From the NCBI RefSeq assembly GCF_030012215.1, contig NZ_JASCXX010000017.1, positions 52,715-116,714 on the forward strand: a stretch of 64,000 nt of DNA, written 5' to 3'. This document shows, one piece after another, positions 43,785 through 52,503 of the stretch. A program made the translations under genes and the position numbers. Source of the stretch: Anaerobaca lacustris. Lineage in GTDB: Bacteria > Planctomycetota > Phycisphaerae > Sedimentisphaerales > Anaerobacaceae. Within the stretch, counting starts at the first letter, position 1. Every line of letters begins with the position of its first letter. Below the pieces are notes generated by a model. It saw only the letters and a list, made by a program, of their open reading frames with translations. It was not told the DNA's origin and did no database searches.

Positions 43785-46700
43785 CTATGGCTGGGCGTTG
43801 GCCGCGCCCGGCGTCGGAACGCGCAACGGCCCGAATTCGTATGCGCCGGTATCGCCAAGGTATCGGCCGAGCGAAACGCCTGTTTCCGAGGCCCCGAAGG
43901 ACTGCTTGGCGCTGTAGCCGGTCAGGACGCCGTCCGAGCCTGAATGGAGATAGAGCGTCTCGCCGTTGCGGCTCAGGCCGAACGATGCGTGGCAGCCCGG
44001 ATCGCTTTCGTTGCCAAAGTGCAGGTCCTCGTAGAATACGATATACCCGTGGGCCGGGAGGATCGTTCCGGCGGCGATCTCGTATTTGGTCCGGTTGCGG
44101 CCGCCGTCGCTGAGGAACCAGCCGCCGATGTCGATGGGCCGATCCGTCGTGTTGTGCAGTTCGATCCAGTCCGACTGACCCGGCTCGGGGGCGGCCATCA
44201 ATTCGTTGATCGTCACGGCGCCGGGCGCGACGGCCTCGGCAGAATCGTCGAAGCCGGGCGAACCGCCGGCATACGCGCTGGGCCGCCAGACGGACATGTC
44301 ACCCAGTGCGTTCGGGTCGGTCGCGACGGGATCATGGACCGTCAGCGAGAAACCGAGCCCGTCGGTAATTTCGTACCAATCGTCCTCGTATTGGAAGCTG
44401 TGGACCACCCGTCCGGCTGCGTCCTGCAACTCGACCCACTCGCCCGCGTTGTCGAGCCGGCCGGCGTATTGGCCGGCGATGGGGAAGCCCCCGCCATACC
44501 GCGCCTCGAAGGCGACAATGTCCTCAACGACCAGCACGTAGTCGCCCGGCGCCAGCTCGGCGCGGGGGAACGTGAAGTCCACGCCGTGGGTGAACCGGAC
44601 GAGGTTCAGGTCGATCGTCTCGTCGCCGATATTCGTCAGCTCGATGTACTCGGCGTTCGGGTCGGCCGGGTTGTACATGATCTCGCTGATCCGCAGACTC
44701 TCGGCGACCGGCCCGACGGCGAAGACCGCCTCGGCCAGTCCGCTCCAGGGGCTATAGGGATTGCTCGTCACCAGCGTGCGGGCCTTGACCTGCGTGCTGG
44801 CCGTGACCGTGATCGGCCCGGTATAGGTGCGAACCTCGGACGCCATCGTGCTGCCGTCGGGAGAGGCAATCCGCCCGACGAGCACTTCGAGCGAGATGAG
44901 AAAATCAGAACTGGTCGTGCCGGAATTCAAGCCGTGAATGGCCAGGACGTTGGCCCCTTGTCTGAGCAGGCCCGCGTGCGCGGAGACGTCGAACTGCTCG
45001 AAAAGAATCGCCGCCAGGTCATCGTGATTGGCGTCGGCGCTGGAGTTCCAGGTCGGCGTCCCGGCAAACAGCGCCCGGCTGATCTCGACGCCGTTGAGAT
45101 AGGCGACGAACCCGTCGTCGTAGCGCACCCGCAGGGCCATGTAGTTGAACTCGCTCGGATCGCCCAGGAGGTTGAAGGGAATGCGGATGTAGCAGCTCGC
45201 GTTACGGCCGTACATCTGCTCCCGCACGTCGATGCGGAAGAACTGTTCATAGCCGGTGGCGGTTTCGAAGCCGACGCCGCCGGCGCCGCTGATCCAGCCG
45301 GAGTCGTCGAAGGCCCCGCCACCCCGCCAGGCGTCGTCGACCGGCCCGGTCGGAACGAGCACGCGCTTCGGCGCGCTTTCCGGCACGAGCGTCACCGAGC
45401 TGATCGTCGTCGGCGCCGTCTCCGGAGGACGCGGGTCGGACCCGTCGAGCGTGTAGTACAACGTGCCGCTGCCTGCCGTATTGACCAGGATTACCTGGCG
45501 GCCGACCTCGACATGCCCCCCGTAGGGAACGATCTCGGGAGGGGGCACGAACTGGCCGTCCACCCACGCACAACGCCGTCTCAACCAGTCCTTGAGATGG
45601 TCCATCTCGCCCTGGAAGCCGCCGAACCGCGGGCCATGACTGCTCCATCGTTGGAAGTTGCGCGCCTGGGCCTCCCAGATCTCCTCGGCCATCGCGTCGA
45701 TCGTTGCGTTCAGGCTCTCGGTGCTGAACGCACCGCGGCGCAGCGCGAACCAGCGGTCGATGTACTTCTGCCAGAAGTTAGCGTCCTCGAACATCCGGTC
45801 CCACCAGATGTACCCGAGGTAGTTCGTCCCGTCGCCGGTGCCATGCCAGCGTTCGGGATTGTTGTCGCGGCCGTCCGTGGAATCCAGTGACCGGTCGAAA
45901 TCCCAGATCGGCCCCATCTCCAGTCGTCCATTGCGCCGCTTGTGGATGTGCGTGCTCAGACGCAGCGCGTCGACGTTCATCGCCAGCATGTTGAGCAGGT
46001 TGTGATCGATGAACGAATCCACGTCGATGTACTTCGCGTAGCCGTTGGCCGGGTCGGCGAAACCGGGTCCGTAGAGCGCCTCTTCAAACGCATCGAGGTA
46101 CCCGCGAACCCACGCGGACTGGGCCGTGGTGACCTCGACCTCCTTCGGGGTCACATAGCACAATGTCCCGTCGCCATAGGTCGGGTTGCCTCGGGCGGTG
46201 CGAAAACCCCGGTCGCCCGTATCGGGCCGGTCGATCTTCAGCATGTAGCCCCCGCTGACGGCCGGCTCGGCGTTGTGCCAGGGCTCGAGCTCCTCGACGT
46301 CCACCCGGTCCGGGCCCCTCTTGATCTTCTCCATGAAGATATAGAGCCCGACATAGTCGCCGGCCGAGACCGCCTCACCGCTCGTACTGAGGTACATCTC
46401 GACGAACCGGGTCCGTACGGCGTACCGACCGATTTGGTTGCTCAAACCGTGCATGAAGGCGTTGTTGATGAGCGCCCGGTCGAACTGGAACGGGGCATAG
46501 AGGATCCAGTCGGATTCGGCGGGCAGACCGAAGATCGAGACGTCTTTGTCCCGATCGTTCTCATCCCAGACTTCGAATCCGTACGAGCCCTTGGCCGCGC
46601 CCAACGTGCTGCGACCTCGCCGTTTCATCCCGCCACGGCCGGCGTAATCGGCGTCGCCGATCATCCGTGCCCGCCCGTCGTCGCCGGTGTCGATGAATGC

Positions 46701-48818
46701 CGAGCGAACCGGCCGATAGGTGGTGCCGATAGTCTGGCGGTTCGTATCCACAATGACGATCGGCAGGTCGGAACTGAAGTTGAGCACATCGCTCGACAGG
46801 CCGATGTAGGTATTGCAGACGACCTCGCTGGGGGCCTTGCCCGGCTCGTAGGCCCGGGCCAGCACTTCTTGCGTACCGAGGATCGAGATCGGGCTGGTGT
46901 ATCGCCTGGACGAAGCGTCGGGCGCCCGGCCGTCGGTGGTGTAGCGAATCTCCGCGTTCGGATGGGACGAGCTCAGTTCGAGCAGGATGGCCCCGAAGAA
47001 CGTCCCGCCCGGATGAGAGAAGACCGGCGGCTCCGATATCTCGGCGTGCCCGGCAACGTTCGCGCCGCCGGGCGTCGCCTGCGTGAAATACTGCATCTCG
47101 CTGCCATAAAGCCCGTATGACAGATCGGCCCGCTGTGGAGGAAAGCCCCCGTCACCCGACTCGTCCACATGGGAGGCGTACTCATGGGCCACCTGCAGGT
47201 CGGGCCGAACCAGCGCCAGGTATTCCCCGTCGGCGCTCAGCGCGAAGTTTGCGTGATAGAATCCGGCATCGTCGCGGTAGGGCCAGTGGCCGGGAACGTC
47301 CTCTTCCTGCACGCCCGAGGCGAAGACCAGCAGAGACTCGCCGGCGGCCAGTCGAATCGCCGGCAGCGCCCACTGCGTCAGATCGTCGGGGTCGTCGGTC
47401 AGGTACCAGCCGGCCAGATCGACCGGCGCGGTGCCGCGATTGGTGATCTCGATCCAGTCCGGGTAGAGGGTCTGCCCGGCCACCACGGTCGAAAGCGTGG
47501 TTCGATTCACCGCCATGAACTCGGTGATCAGCACGTCGGAGTCCGAAAGCCGGCTGTAGACGGCGCTCAGATCGGTTGTCTGCTCCCTGCCGACGTGAAC
47601 CGTCCTGGCGGAAGGCCGTCCCCAGTCGATCGCCGGACGGAAGTCTACTGTGTATGCCCCCGGGACCAGATCGGCCACCACGACGCCGCTGTCGCGCCAA
47701 TCGCCGCCGTCGAGCCGCCATTGGGCGCCGGCCGCCACCGCCTCGGCGGGCGTAAGCGTCACGCGCAGCGCGCCCGTCCAATCGGCGAGCCAGTCCTGCG
47801 CCAGCCGCGAGAAATCATCCAGTGCAACGCCGTCGTTGCCCAGCAGATCGGCGCAGTGCAGCAGGTAGCCCTCGCAACCCGGCCCATCGAGCCACTGTTC
47901 GGCCAGGAGCATGAGGTCGGCGAGATCGACCTTGCAGTCTCCCGACAGGTCGCTCAACGGGCAGGGGGGCTCGACGACGGAAATCACCACCGTGTCGCGG
48001 CCCTCCTGATCGCGTTCGTCCCAGACCTGAAGCTGCAGGGTATAGACGCCGGGCGCCGGGAAGGAAACCGTGGCATTGGGCTCGCTCTCGGTGCCCATGA
48101 AATCGGCCGCCGGCTGGCCCACAGACGACCAGAGGATCGTCAGGTACTCCGGATCGATCAGGCCGATGTCGTCCGGATCGTCGTCGTCGATGACCGGATG
48201 CATCTGAACGATCGTATGGCCCGCGCCGCGCCAGGGAACGGTCCGATCCTCGCCGGCGTCGACCGTCGGAGGCAATCCGCCCGCCGGACCGCCCAGAAAC
48301 TCCACCTCGGCAATCTGCATGCTGTTGGCGCCGGCGGCGTTTCGGACGGCCGTGAACAGCAGTTGATAATGCGTGTACGCCGTCTTGTTGGCGAACGCGA
48401 TCGGCGTCTCGTTCATCGTGAAACGGGGCCAGGGCGACGGCTGACCGAAATCCGCGATGTCGCCGCGCGCGATCAACGTGTACGGCCCGTCGATGCTCGT
48501 ATTGGAGCCGCTCAATTCGAAGGCGGTCGGGTCGCGCTCGACCGCGTCGTTGGCGGTGGTGAAGGTCAGGCCGGTGACGATCGTCGGCCCGACCGAGGGC
48601 GTCACCTGAAATCCCGTCGGTTGGGTCTCGCCCTTGAAGTGCAGGTACTTGGTGTTGACGTTGTCGTCGATCGCCAACGGCGGCGATTCGTTGCCGGGCC
48701 AGTCGCCGTCGTTCGGGACGCCTCGCACGACGTCGCCCGGTTTCGTCACATCGGCCCCGGCCGACAGCGAAGCCAGCGACAGCATGACGGCGAATACGAT
48801 GAAATGCATCCGGTTCAT
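43785..48818 (-). CDS. Very large secreted CotH-like protein with dockerin, PKD and lamin-tail domains
   Basis: The start MNRMHFIVFA (48818) follows GAGGTGGGGG. A signal peptide precedes a discoidin-like domain (about 25-180), PKD-like domain (about 184-275, PTVDAGEDRTVPW), and a dockerin-like repeat (about 284-345, DLSGDCKVDLADLMLLAEQW). Lamin-tail domains begin near 426, 1377 and 1534 (ITEFMAV, ISEIMYNPAD, INELMAAPEP). Chitobiase-like beta repeats lie near 602 and 1102. A CotH-like domain spans about 690-1050 (KRRGRSTLGAAKGSYGF, GPIWDFDRSLD). CotH proteins are atypical kinases that phosphorylate secreted proteins. At 1,677 residues it is the largest protein in the window. It could modify or assemble extracellular structures. 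Confidence 0.85.
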   Translation of the reverse strand: MNRMHFIVFAVMLSLASLSAGADVTKPGDVVRGVPNDGDWPGNESPPLAIDDNVNTKYLHFKGETQPTGFQVTPSVGPTIVTGLTFTTANDAVERDPTAFELSGSNTSIDGPYTLIARGDIADFGQPSPWPRFTMNETPIAFANKTAYTHYQLLFTAVRNAAGANSMQIAEVEFLGGPAGGLPPTVDAGEDRTVPWRGAGHTIVQMHPVIDDDDPDDIGLIDPEYLTILWSSVGQPAADFMGTESEPNATVSFPAPGVYTLQLQVWDERDQEGRDTVVISVVEPPCPLSDLSGDCKVDLADLMLLAEQWLDGPGCEGYLLHCADLLGNDGVALDDFSRLAQDWLADWTGALRVTLTPAEAVAAGAQWRLDGGDWRDSGVVVADLVPGAYTVDFRPAIDWGRPSARTVHVGREQTTDLSAVYSRLSDSDVLITEFMAVNRTTLSTVVAGQTLYPDWIEITNRGTAPVDLAGWYLTDDPDDLTQWALPAIRLAAGESLLVFASGVQEEDVPGHWPYRDDAGFYHANFALSADGEYLALVRPDLQVAHEYASHVDESGDGGFPPQRADLSYGLYGSEMQYFTQATPGGANVAGHAEISEPPVFSHPGGTFFGAILLELSSSHPNAEIRYTTDGRAPDASSRRYTSPISILGTQEVLARAYEPGKAPSEVVCNTYIGLSSDVLNFSSDLPIVIVDTNRQTIGTTYRPVRSAFIDTGDDGRARMIGDADYAGRGGMKRRGRSTLGAAKGSYGFEVWDENDRDKDVSIFGLPAESDWILYAPFQFDRALINNAFMHGLSNQIGRYAVRTRFVEMYLSTSGEAVSAGDYVGLYIFMEKIKRGPDRVDVEELEPWHNAEPAVSGGYMLKIDRPDTGDRGFRTARGNPTYGDGTLCYVTPKEVEVTTAQSAWVRGYLDAFEEALYGPGFADPANGYAKYIDVDSFIDHNLLNMLAMNVDALRLSTHIHKRRNGRLEMGPIWDFDRSLDSTDGRDNNPERWHGTGDGTNYLGYIWWDRMFEDANFWQKYIDRWFALRRGAFSTESLNATIDAMAEEIWEAQARNFQRWSSHGPRFGGFQGEMDHLKDWLRRRCAWVDGQFVPPPEIVPYGGHVEVGRQVILVNTAGSGTLYYTLDGSDPRPPETAPTTISSVTLVPESAPKRVLVPTGPVDDAWRGGGAFDDSGWISGAGGVGFETATGYEQFFRIDVREQMYGRNASCYIRIPFNLLGDPSEFNYMALRVRYDDGFVAYLNGVEISRALFAGTPTWNSSADANHDDLAAILFEQFDVSAHAGLLRQGANVLAIHGLNSGTTSSDFLISLEVLVGRIASPDGSTMASEVRTYTGPITVTASTQVKARTLVTSNPYSPWSGLAEAVFAVGPVAESLRISEIMYNPADPNAEYIELTNIGDETIDLNLVRFTHGVDFTFPRAELAPGDYVLVVEDIVAFEARYGGGFPIAGQYAGRLDNAGEWVELQDAAGRVVHSFQYEDDWYEITDGLGFSLTVHDPVATDPNALGDMSVWRPSAYAGGSPGFDDSAEAVAPGAVTINELMAAPEPGQSDWIELHNTTDRPIDIGGWFLSDGGRNRTKYEIAAGTILPAHGYIVFYEDLHFGNESDPGCHASFGLSRNGETLYLHSGSDGVLTGYSAKQSFGASETGVSLGRYLGDTGAYEFGPLRVPTPGAANAQP

Positions 48819-48899
48819 AATCACCCCCACCTCAAGGAAACTCAAACATGGCATCATCCCATTCCGCCGATTCGGGGTTGCTGCAACTGATAATGCTCC

Positions 48900-48928
48900 A
48901 TTGTAGCAGGCCCGACGCCCGATGTCAA
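48900..48928 (-). promoter_or_regulatory. Strong promoter for the CotH-like gene
   Basis: On the minus strand TTGACA (48923-48928), a 17-base spacer and TACAAT (48900-48905) lie about 80 bp before the start at 48818. Confidence 0.8.
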
Positions 48929-48979
48929 TTCCGCCGAACCGGGTCCCAACGGGGGAGTTGTCCAGTCTTACAGCATGCC

Positions 48980-49037
48980 GTAGGTCGTGCGTCCTCGCAC
49001 GACTCTCACGGCGAGCGGGGACGCTCGCCCTACCTAC
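48980..49037. repeat. Composite palindromic repeat with GTAGG...CCTAC ends
   Basis: GTAGG and CCTAC frame two hairpins: TCGTGC-GTCC-TCGCACGA-like (48985-49002) and GGCGAGCG-GGGA-CGCTCGCC (49011-49030). The ends resemble the dispersed palindrome family but the cores differ, so it may be a related variant. Confidence 0.5.
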
Positions 49038-49087
49038 GATGTGCCGTCTACGCGTGCCAGAGCCTCCGCCAGAAGAACTGGGCACAC

Positions 49088-49113
49088 CCGGGCGAATGAT
49101 GATTCGCCCCTAC
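49088..49113. repeat. Dispersed palindrome copy F over the mntP stop codon
   Basis: The core GGGCGAATGATGATTCGCCC lies at 49090-49109, identical to copy B. Read on the minus strand, its terminal GTAG supplies the TAG stop of mntP (49110-49112). Confidence 0.85.
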
Positions 49114-49682
49114 AGCAGGTGGGCCAGAAGAATCCGCACGCCGATGGCGATGAGAACGAGGCCGCCGGCGATCTCGATCTTGCTCTCGAAGAAGTGCCCG
49201 AACCGTTTGCCGACGGCGACGCCGGCATACGACAGGACGAATGTAGTCAGGCCGATGACGAGAACGGCAAAGGCGACCGAGCTCGTCAACAGCGACAGTG
49301 TGACGCCGACCGCCAGCGCGTCGATGCTCGTCGCCACCGACAGGGCCAGAACGACCAGGAGATGAGACGGGTCCAGATTCTTCTCGGCCGACTCGATCGC
49401 GAACGCCTCGTAGATCATCTTGCCTCCGACGAAGGCCAGCAGACCGAAGGCGATCCAGTGGTCGTAGGGATCGATGTACGTCTTGAGTCCCAGGCCCGCC
49501 AGCGAACCCACCAGCGGCATCACCGCCTGAAAGGCCCCGAAGAACAAGGCCATGCGCAACGCGTGGCGGACGTGCAACTGGCGGTACACGCTGCCGGCGA
49601 CGATGGAGACCGCGAAGGCATCCATCGCCAGCCCCAGGGCGAGGAACAGGATCGTGACAGGATTCATCGACATGTGTATCAC
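49110..49682 (-). CDS. mntP: Manganese efflux pump MntP
   Basis: The 190-residue protein has six hydrophobic helices. Duplicated signatures GLAMDAFAVSI (near 17) and ATSIDALAVGV (near 116) carry the conserved Asp residues of MntP that conduct Mn2+ out of the cell. A GTG start at 49682 overlaps the stop of the DUF1638 gene (GTGA), so it is translationally coupled. An internal ATG at 49673 is possible. No manganese riboswitch is seen upstream because the gene follows another without a gap. A palindrome copy supplies the stop codon. Confidence 0.9.
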   Translation of the reverse strand: MIHMSMNPVTILFLALGLAMDAFAVSIVAGSVYRQLHVRHALRMALFFGAFQAVMPLVGSLAGLGLKTYIDPYDHWIAFGLLAFVGGKMIYEAFAIESAEKNLDPSHLLVVLALSVATSIDALAVGVTLSLLTSSVAFAVLVIGLTTFVLSYAGVAVGKRFGHFFESKIEIAGGLVLIAIGVRILLAHLL

Positions 49683-50437
49683 TGTGCCTTGATGATCCCT
49701 TGGCTGGTCACGTCTTCCGCGATGCGTCGGCCGGGTGCGACATAGAGAAACTCCTCATCGTTCCAGTTGCCGTCCACGAACCGCTGCATCAGCCCGGGGT
49801 CGCCCTTCTGCTCATCGCAGTCCCAGCCGAGGAATTCGGCGCACCGCTTCGTATACGCGCGATAGGCGTCTGAATCGACCAGGCCCCAGTCGACGAACGT
49901 GGCCCAGTTGTACTCCTTCATCCAGGTCTGCTCGACCTCCATGAGGTACTGGGCGTTGTCCGGGCCGTACTTGCGTTCGTACTCGGCCCGCAGCGATTCG
50001 TATCGCTCCCGGCCCGGCTGTTTGCCCGACTCGATCCAGCCGGGGCTGTACCAGTAGACGCCGCGATGGGAATCGAAATACTCCCGATAGCGCTCCTTCG
50101 AGCCGAGCAGCAGCGTGATGCAGTCGTGACCGCGCGGGATCACCACGGGGATCGCGGCCCTCAGGCCCACCGTCCCGTTGCTGCACAGCCCGTAGCCCAG
50201 CAGCGAGGCATCGTAGGACCTGCCCTGGATGTCCGTCGTCCGCTCCAGCGCCTTCTGAACCTCGCTTCGAAGCCGGTCCGGCTCATCGTGCAGGCCCTGC
50301 TCCATCAGGACCACGTCGACGACGTGGGGCGAGCGGGCCGCGCAGAAATAGGCCTCGCGCTGCAACACCTTGCAGACGATCAATTGAAGCCGTTTCTGGT
50401 CGCCCAGACGGACGTCGATGTCACTTCTTCCGATCAC
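49679..50437 (-). CDS. DUF1638-family protein
   Basis: The 252-residue soluble protein starts at a GTG after AGGTG. The region LQLIVCKVLQREAYFCAA near 17, DVVLMEQGLHD, and the GYGLCSNGTVGL...IPRGHDCITLLLGS block (near 82-110) with conserved Cys and His match DUF1638. That family often sits with corrinoid and UroD-type methyltransferases in methyl-group metabolism. Its own function is not established. It lies between a UroD-type gene (48 bp upstream) and mntP (4-bp overlap). Confidence 0.82.
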   Translation of the reverse strand: MIGRSDIDVRLGDQKRLQLIVCKVLQREAYFCAARSPHVVDVVLMEQGLHDEPDRLRSEVQKALERTTDIQGRSYDASLLGYGLCSNGTVGLRAAIPVVIPRGHDCITLLLGSKERYREYFDSHRGVYWYSPGWIESGKQPGRERYESLRAEYERKYGPDNAQYLMEVEQTWMKEYNWATFVDWGLVDSDAYRAYTKRCAEFLGWDCDEQKGDPGLMQRFVDGNWNDEEFLYVAPGRRIAEDVTSQGIIKAQ

Positions 50438-50485
50438 GAACGCACCTGCAGAAGACTCGATGCTCCTTACTACCGGCCCCAGGGA

Positions 50486-51493
50486 CTACTGGTTCTGGAG
50501 AACCTCGATCATGGCCGCAACGTTCTCCGCTTTGGCGTCGCCGGGGATATCGTGCGACGGGGAGGCGATGTAGCCGCCGTGCTCGCCCACCACGTCGATC
50601 AGTCTGCGGACCTCGTCCCGGACCTGGCGAGCCGTCCCGAAGGGCAGCGTCCGCTGGATGCTGATGCCACCGTAGAAGCTCAACATGGACCCGTAGGTTC
50701 GCTTGATGTCAAAGACATCCATCACCTCAGGCTGGAAGGGATTGAAGATGTCGAGTTCGCATTCGATCAGGTCGGCAAAGAGTTCGTCGATCTTGCCACA
50801 ACAGTGAAGCATGGTGAACTTGCCCCTTCCCTTGACCGCGCGGCACATCGCCGCAAAGCGCGGCTTGACATACTTGCGCCACAGGTCCGGCCCCATCAGC
50901 ACGCCCCGCTGGTGGCCCCAGTCGTCGCCGAACCGAAAGATGTCCACCTTCTCCGTGCAGGCGTTCTCAATGACCGCCAGATTGAACTCCAGGATGCGGT
51001 CCAGCAGCACGTCGATCCAGCGCTCGCCGGTGGCCATCGCCATCAGGATGTTTTCCATGCCCGCCAGCGTCCAGGCCCGCTCGAAGAGCGAAAAACCCAG
51101 ACTGACCAGCACGGCTGTGTTTCTGTCGGCGGCCACCCCCTGGTCGAACCCCTCATAACGTCGAGGATCGTTCGGGTCAGGGAATTCGAAGTCCGAGACA
51201 TTGTCGCCCGTCACGAGGCGGTTGCAGACGACGCCGATGTCCTTGTCGATGTGGCGGTCCCACCGCACGCCGAACTCATCCTGCCAGATGTTCGGGGCCA
51301 CCTCCATGAATCGCCCGTCGGGTAGATGCGGTCGGAGCCACGTGAAGCAGTTGCTCAGTTTGGATTCGAAGTCCGGATCGCCATAGTACCGAGCCATCTT
51401 CTCGCGAGCGGGCACCGTGAATCGGATGTCGTACGGGACCTTGTCCGGCCGGACGTGCGACAAGGCCGTCAGTATGCGTTCTCTGTCGTTCAC
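50486..51493 (-). CDS. Uroporphyrinogen-decarboxylase-family protein (MtaA-like methyltransferase)
   Basis: The start is a GTG (51493) behind GGGGGA. The 335-residue TIM barrel carries FRFGDDWGHQRGVLMGPDLWRK-like and MLHCCGKIDELFADLIE (near 230) motifs. The Cys/His there are zinc ligands in MtaA-type corrinoid methyltransferases, while the substrate-binding Asp of heme biosynthetic UroD is not obvious. It likely moves a methyl group from a corrinoid protein or O-methyl compound. It starts 24 bp after the epimerase gene's stop and is followed by DUF1638, a common pairing. Confidence 0.85.
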   Translation of the reverse strand: MNDRERILTALSHVRPDKVPYDIRFTVPAREKMARYYGDPDFESKLSNCFTWLRPHLPDGRFMEVAPNIWQDEFGVRWDRHIDKDIGVVCNRLVTGDNVSDFEFPDPNDPRRYEGFDQGVAADRNTAVLVSLGFSLFERAWTLAGMENILMAMATGERWIDVLLDRILEFNLAVIENACTEKVDIFRFGDDWGHQRGVLMGPDLWRKYVKPRFAAMCRAVKGRGKFTMLHCCGKIDELFADLIECELDIFNPFQPEVMDVFDIKRTYGSMLSFYGGISIQRTLPFGTARQVRDEVRRLIDVVGEHGGYIASPSHDIPGDAKAENVAAMIEVLQNQ

Positions 51494-51517
51494 GCTCGTG
51501 TCCCCCGGAACCGGGAC

Positions 51518-52477
51518 TCAGGCGGCGGCCTGTACGGCGGCTTTCATTTTGGCCAGGCCCTCTCGTGCGACGGCGAGCGGGTCTTTGTCCCAGTACACCT
51601 GGCTGAACAGCTCCAGCGACAGGACCGCCTCGCTGCCGTTGTCGCGCAGATCGCGCAGGATCTGCGTCAGGGGCGCAATGCCGTCGCCGGGCATGACGCG
51701 GTCGCCGTCGCGAATCGTCTCGCGCGGCGGATCGGCCGGATAGTCGTTCAGATGGAACACCTGAATCGTCCGGCTGCTGATCGTCTTGAACCCGTGGAAG
51801 TCCGAGCCGCCCTTGTAGGTGTGGTACACGTCGGGCAGCAGACACGCCTTGGGGTGACCGCTCTCGATCACAACGAACATCGACTGGCCCAGCCGATGCA
51901 GGTTCTTCGAAGGCCCCCAGACCTCCACTTGCGGCACGACGCCGGTCTGGTCGCCCAGTTCCAGAAGCGCCCGATAGCGCTCGGCCGCCTTGAGCAGATC
52001 GATCTCGGCCCCGCCCGTCGCCCCGGCCGGCGGAGCGGCGATCCGCTTGCCCCCGATCTGAGCGAGCAGGTCCATCTCCCGTTTGACCTGTTCGACGGCC
52101 TCGGCTCGGACGGCGTCGTCATCGACGATCCAGCGCGCGAAGGAAATCGCGCTCTCGACGGTCAGGCCCTTGTCTTCAATGCGCTTTCGGATGTCGCGGA
52201 GCGTGCCGCCGGACCGCGTATGCTCCTGAAGGCTCGATACCCACGGCTCGATCGCGTCGTAGCCCGCCTCGGCCGTCACGTCGATCTCCCGGGCCAGGCC
52301 CAGCTTCTGACCTCGAATCGTGCTGGTGTTCAGACAATAGCGAAAGCGGCTGCCGCCACCGGTCTGCGACGGCTGCGCCCCCGCAACGGCACAGACGCGG
52401 CCGCTCGCCAGCAAAGCACCGGCCGCCAGACCAGCGGCCCCCATGACATCTCGACGCGAAATGCACTGTTCGCTCAT
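51518..52477 (-). CDS. Exported TIM-barrel sugar isomerase/epimerase
   Basis: The start MSEQCISRRD (52477) follows GAGGAGAG, with a Tat-type leader to about residue 34. The barrel has metal and substrate motifs in VVPQVEVWGPSKNLHRLG, LLPDVYHTYKGG and VFHLNDYPADPPRE. At 319 residues it belongs to the xylose-isomerase-like family. A sugar derivative is the likely substrate. It is the second gene of the leftward run, 26 bp after the phosphomannomutase gene. Confidence 0.85.
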   Translation of the reverse strand: MSEQCISRRDVMGAAGLAAGALLASGRVCAVAGAQPSQTGGGSRFRYCLNTSTIRGQKLGLAREIDVTAEAGYDAIEPWVSSLQEHTRSGGTLRDIRKRIEDKGLTVESAISFARWIVDDDAVRAEAVEQVKREMDLLAQIGGKRIAAPPAGATGGAEIDLLKAAERYRALLELGDQTGVVPQVEVWGPSKNLHRLGQSMFVVIESGHPKACLLPDVYHTYKGGSDFHGFKTISSRTIQVFHLNDYPADPPRETIRDGDRVMPGDGIAPLTQILRDLRDNGSEAVLSLELFSQVYWDKDPLAVAREGLAKMKAAVQAAA

Positions 52478-52503
52478 ACATCTCTCCTCGGCGACGTTCA
52501 GAA

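Noticed and set aside
49660..49760. Manganese riboswitch before mntP
   Set aside because: The mntP start overlaps the DUF1638 gene, which leaves no leader for a yybP-ykoY element.
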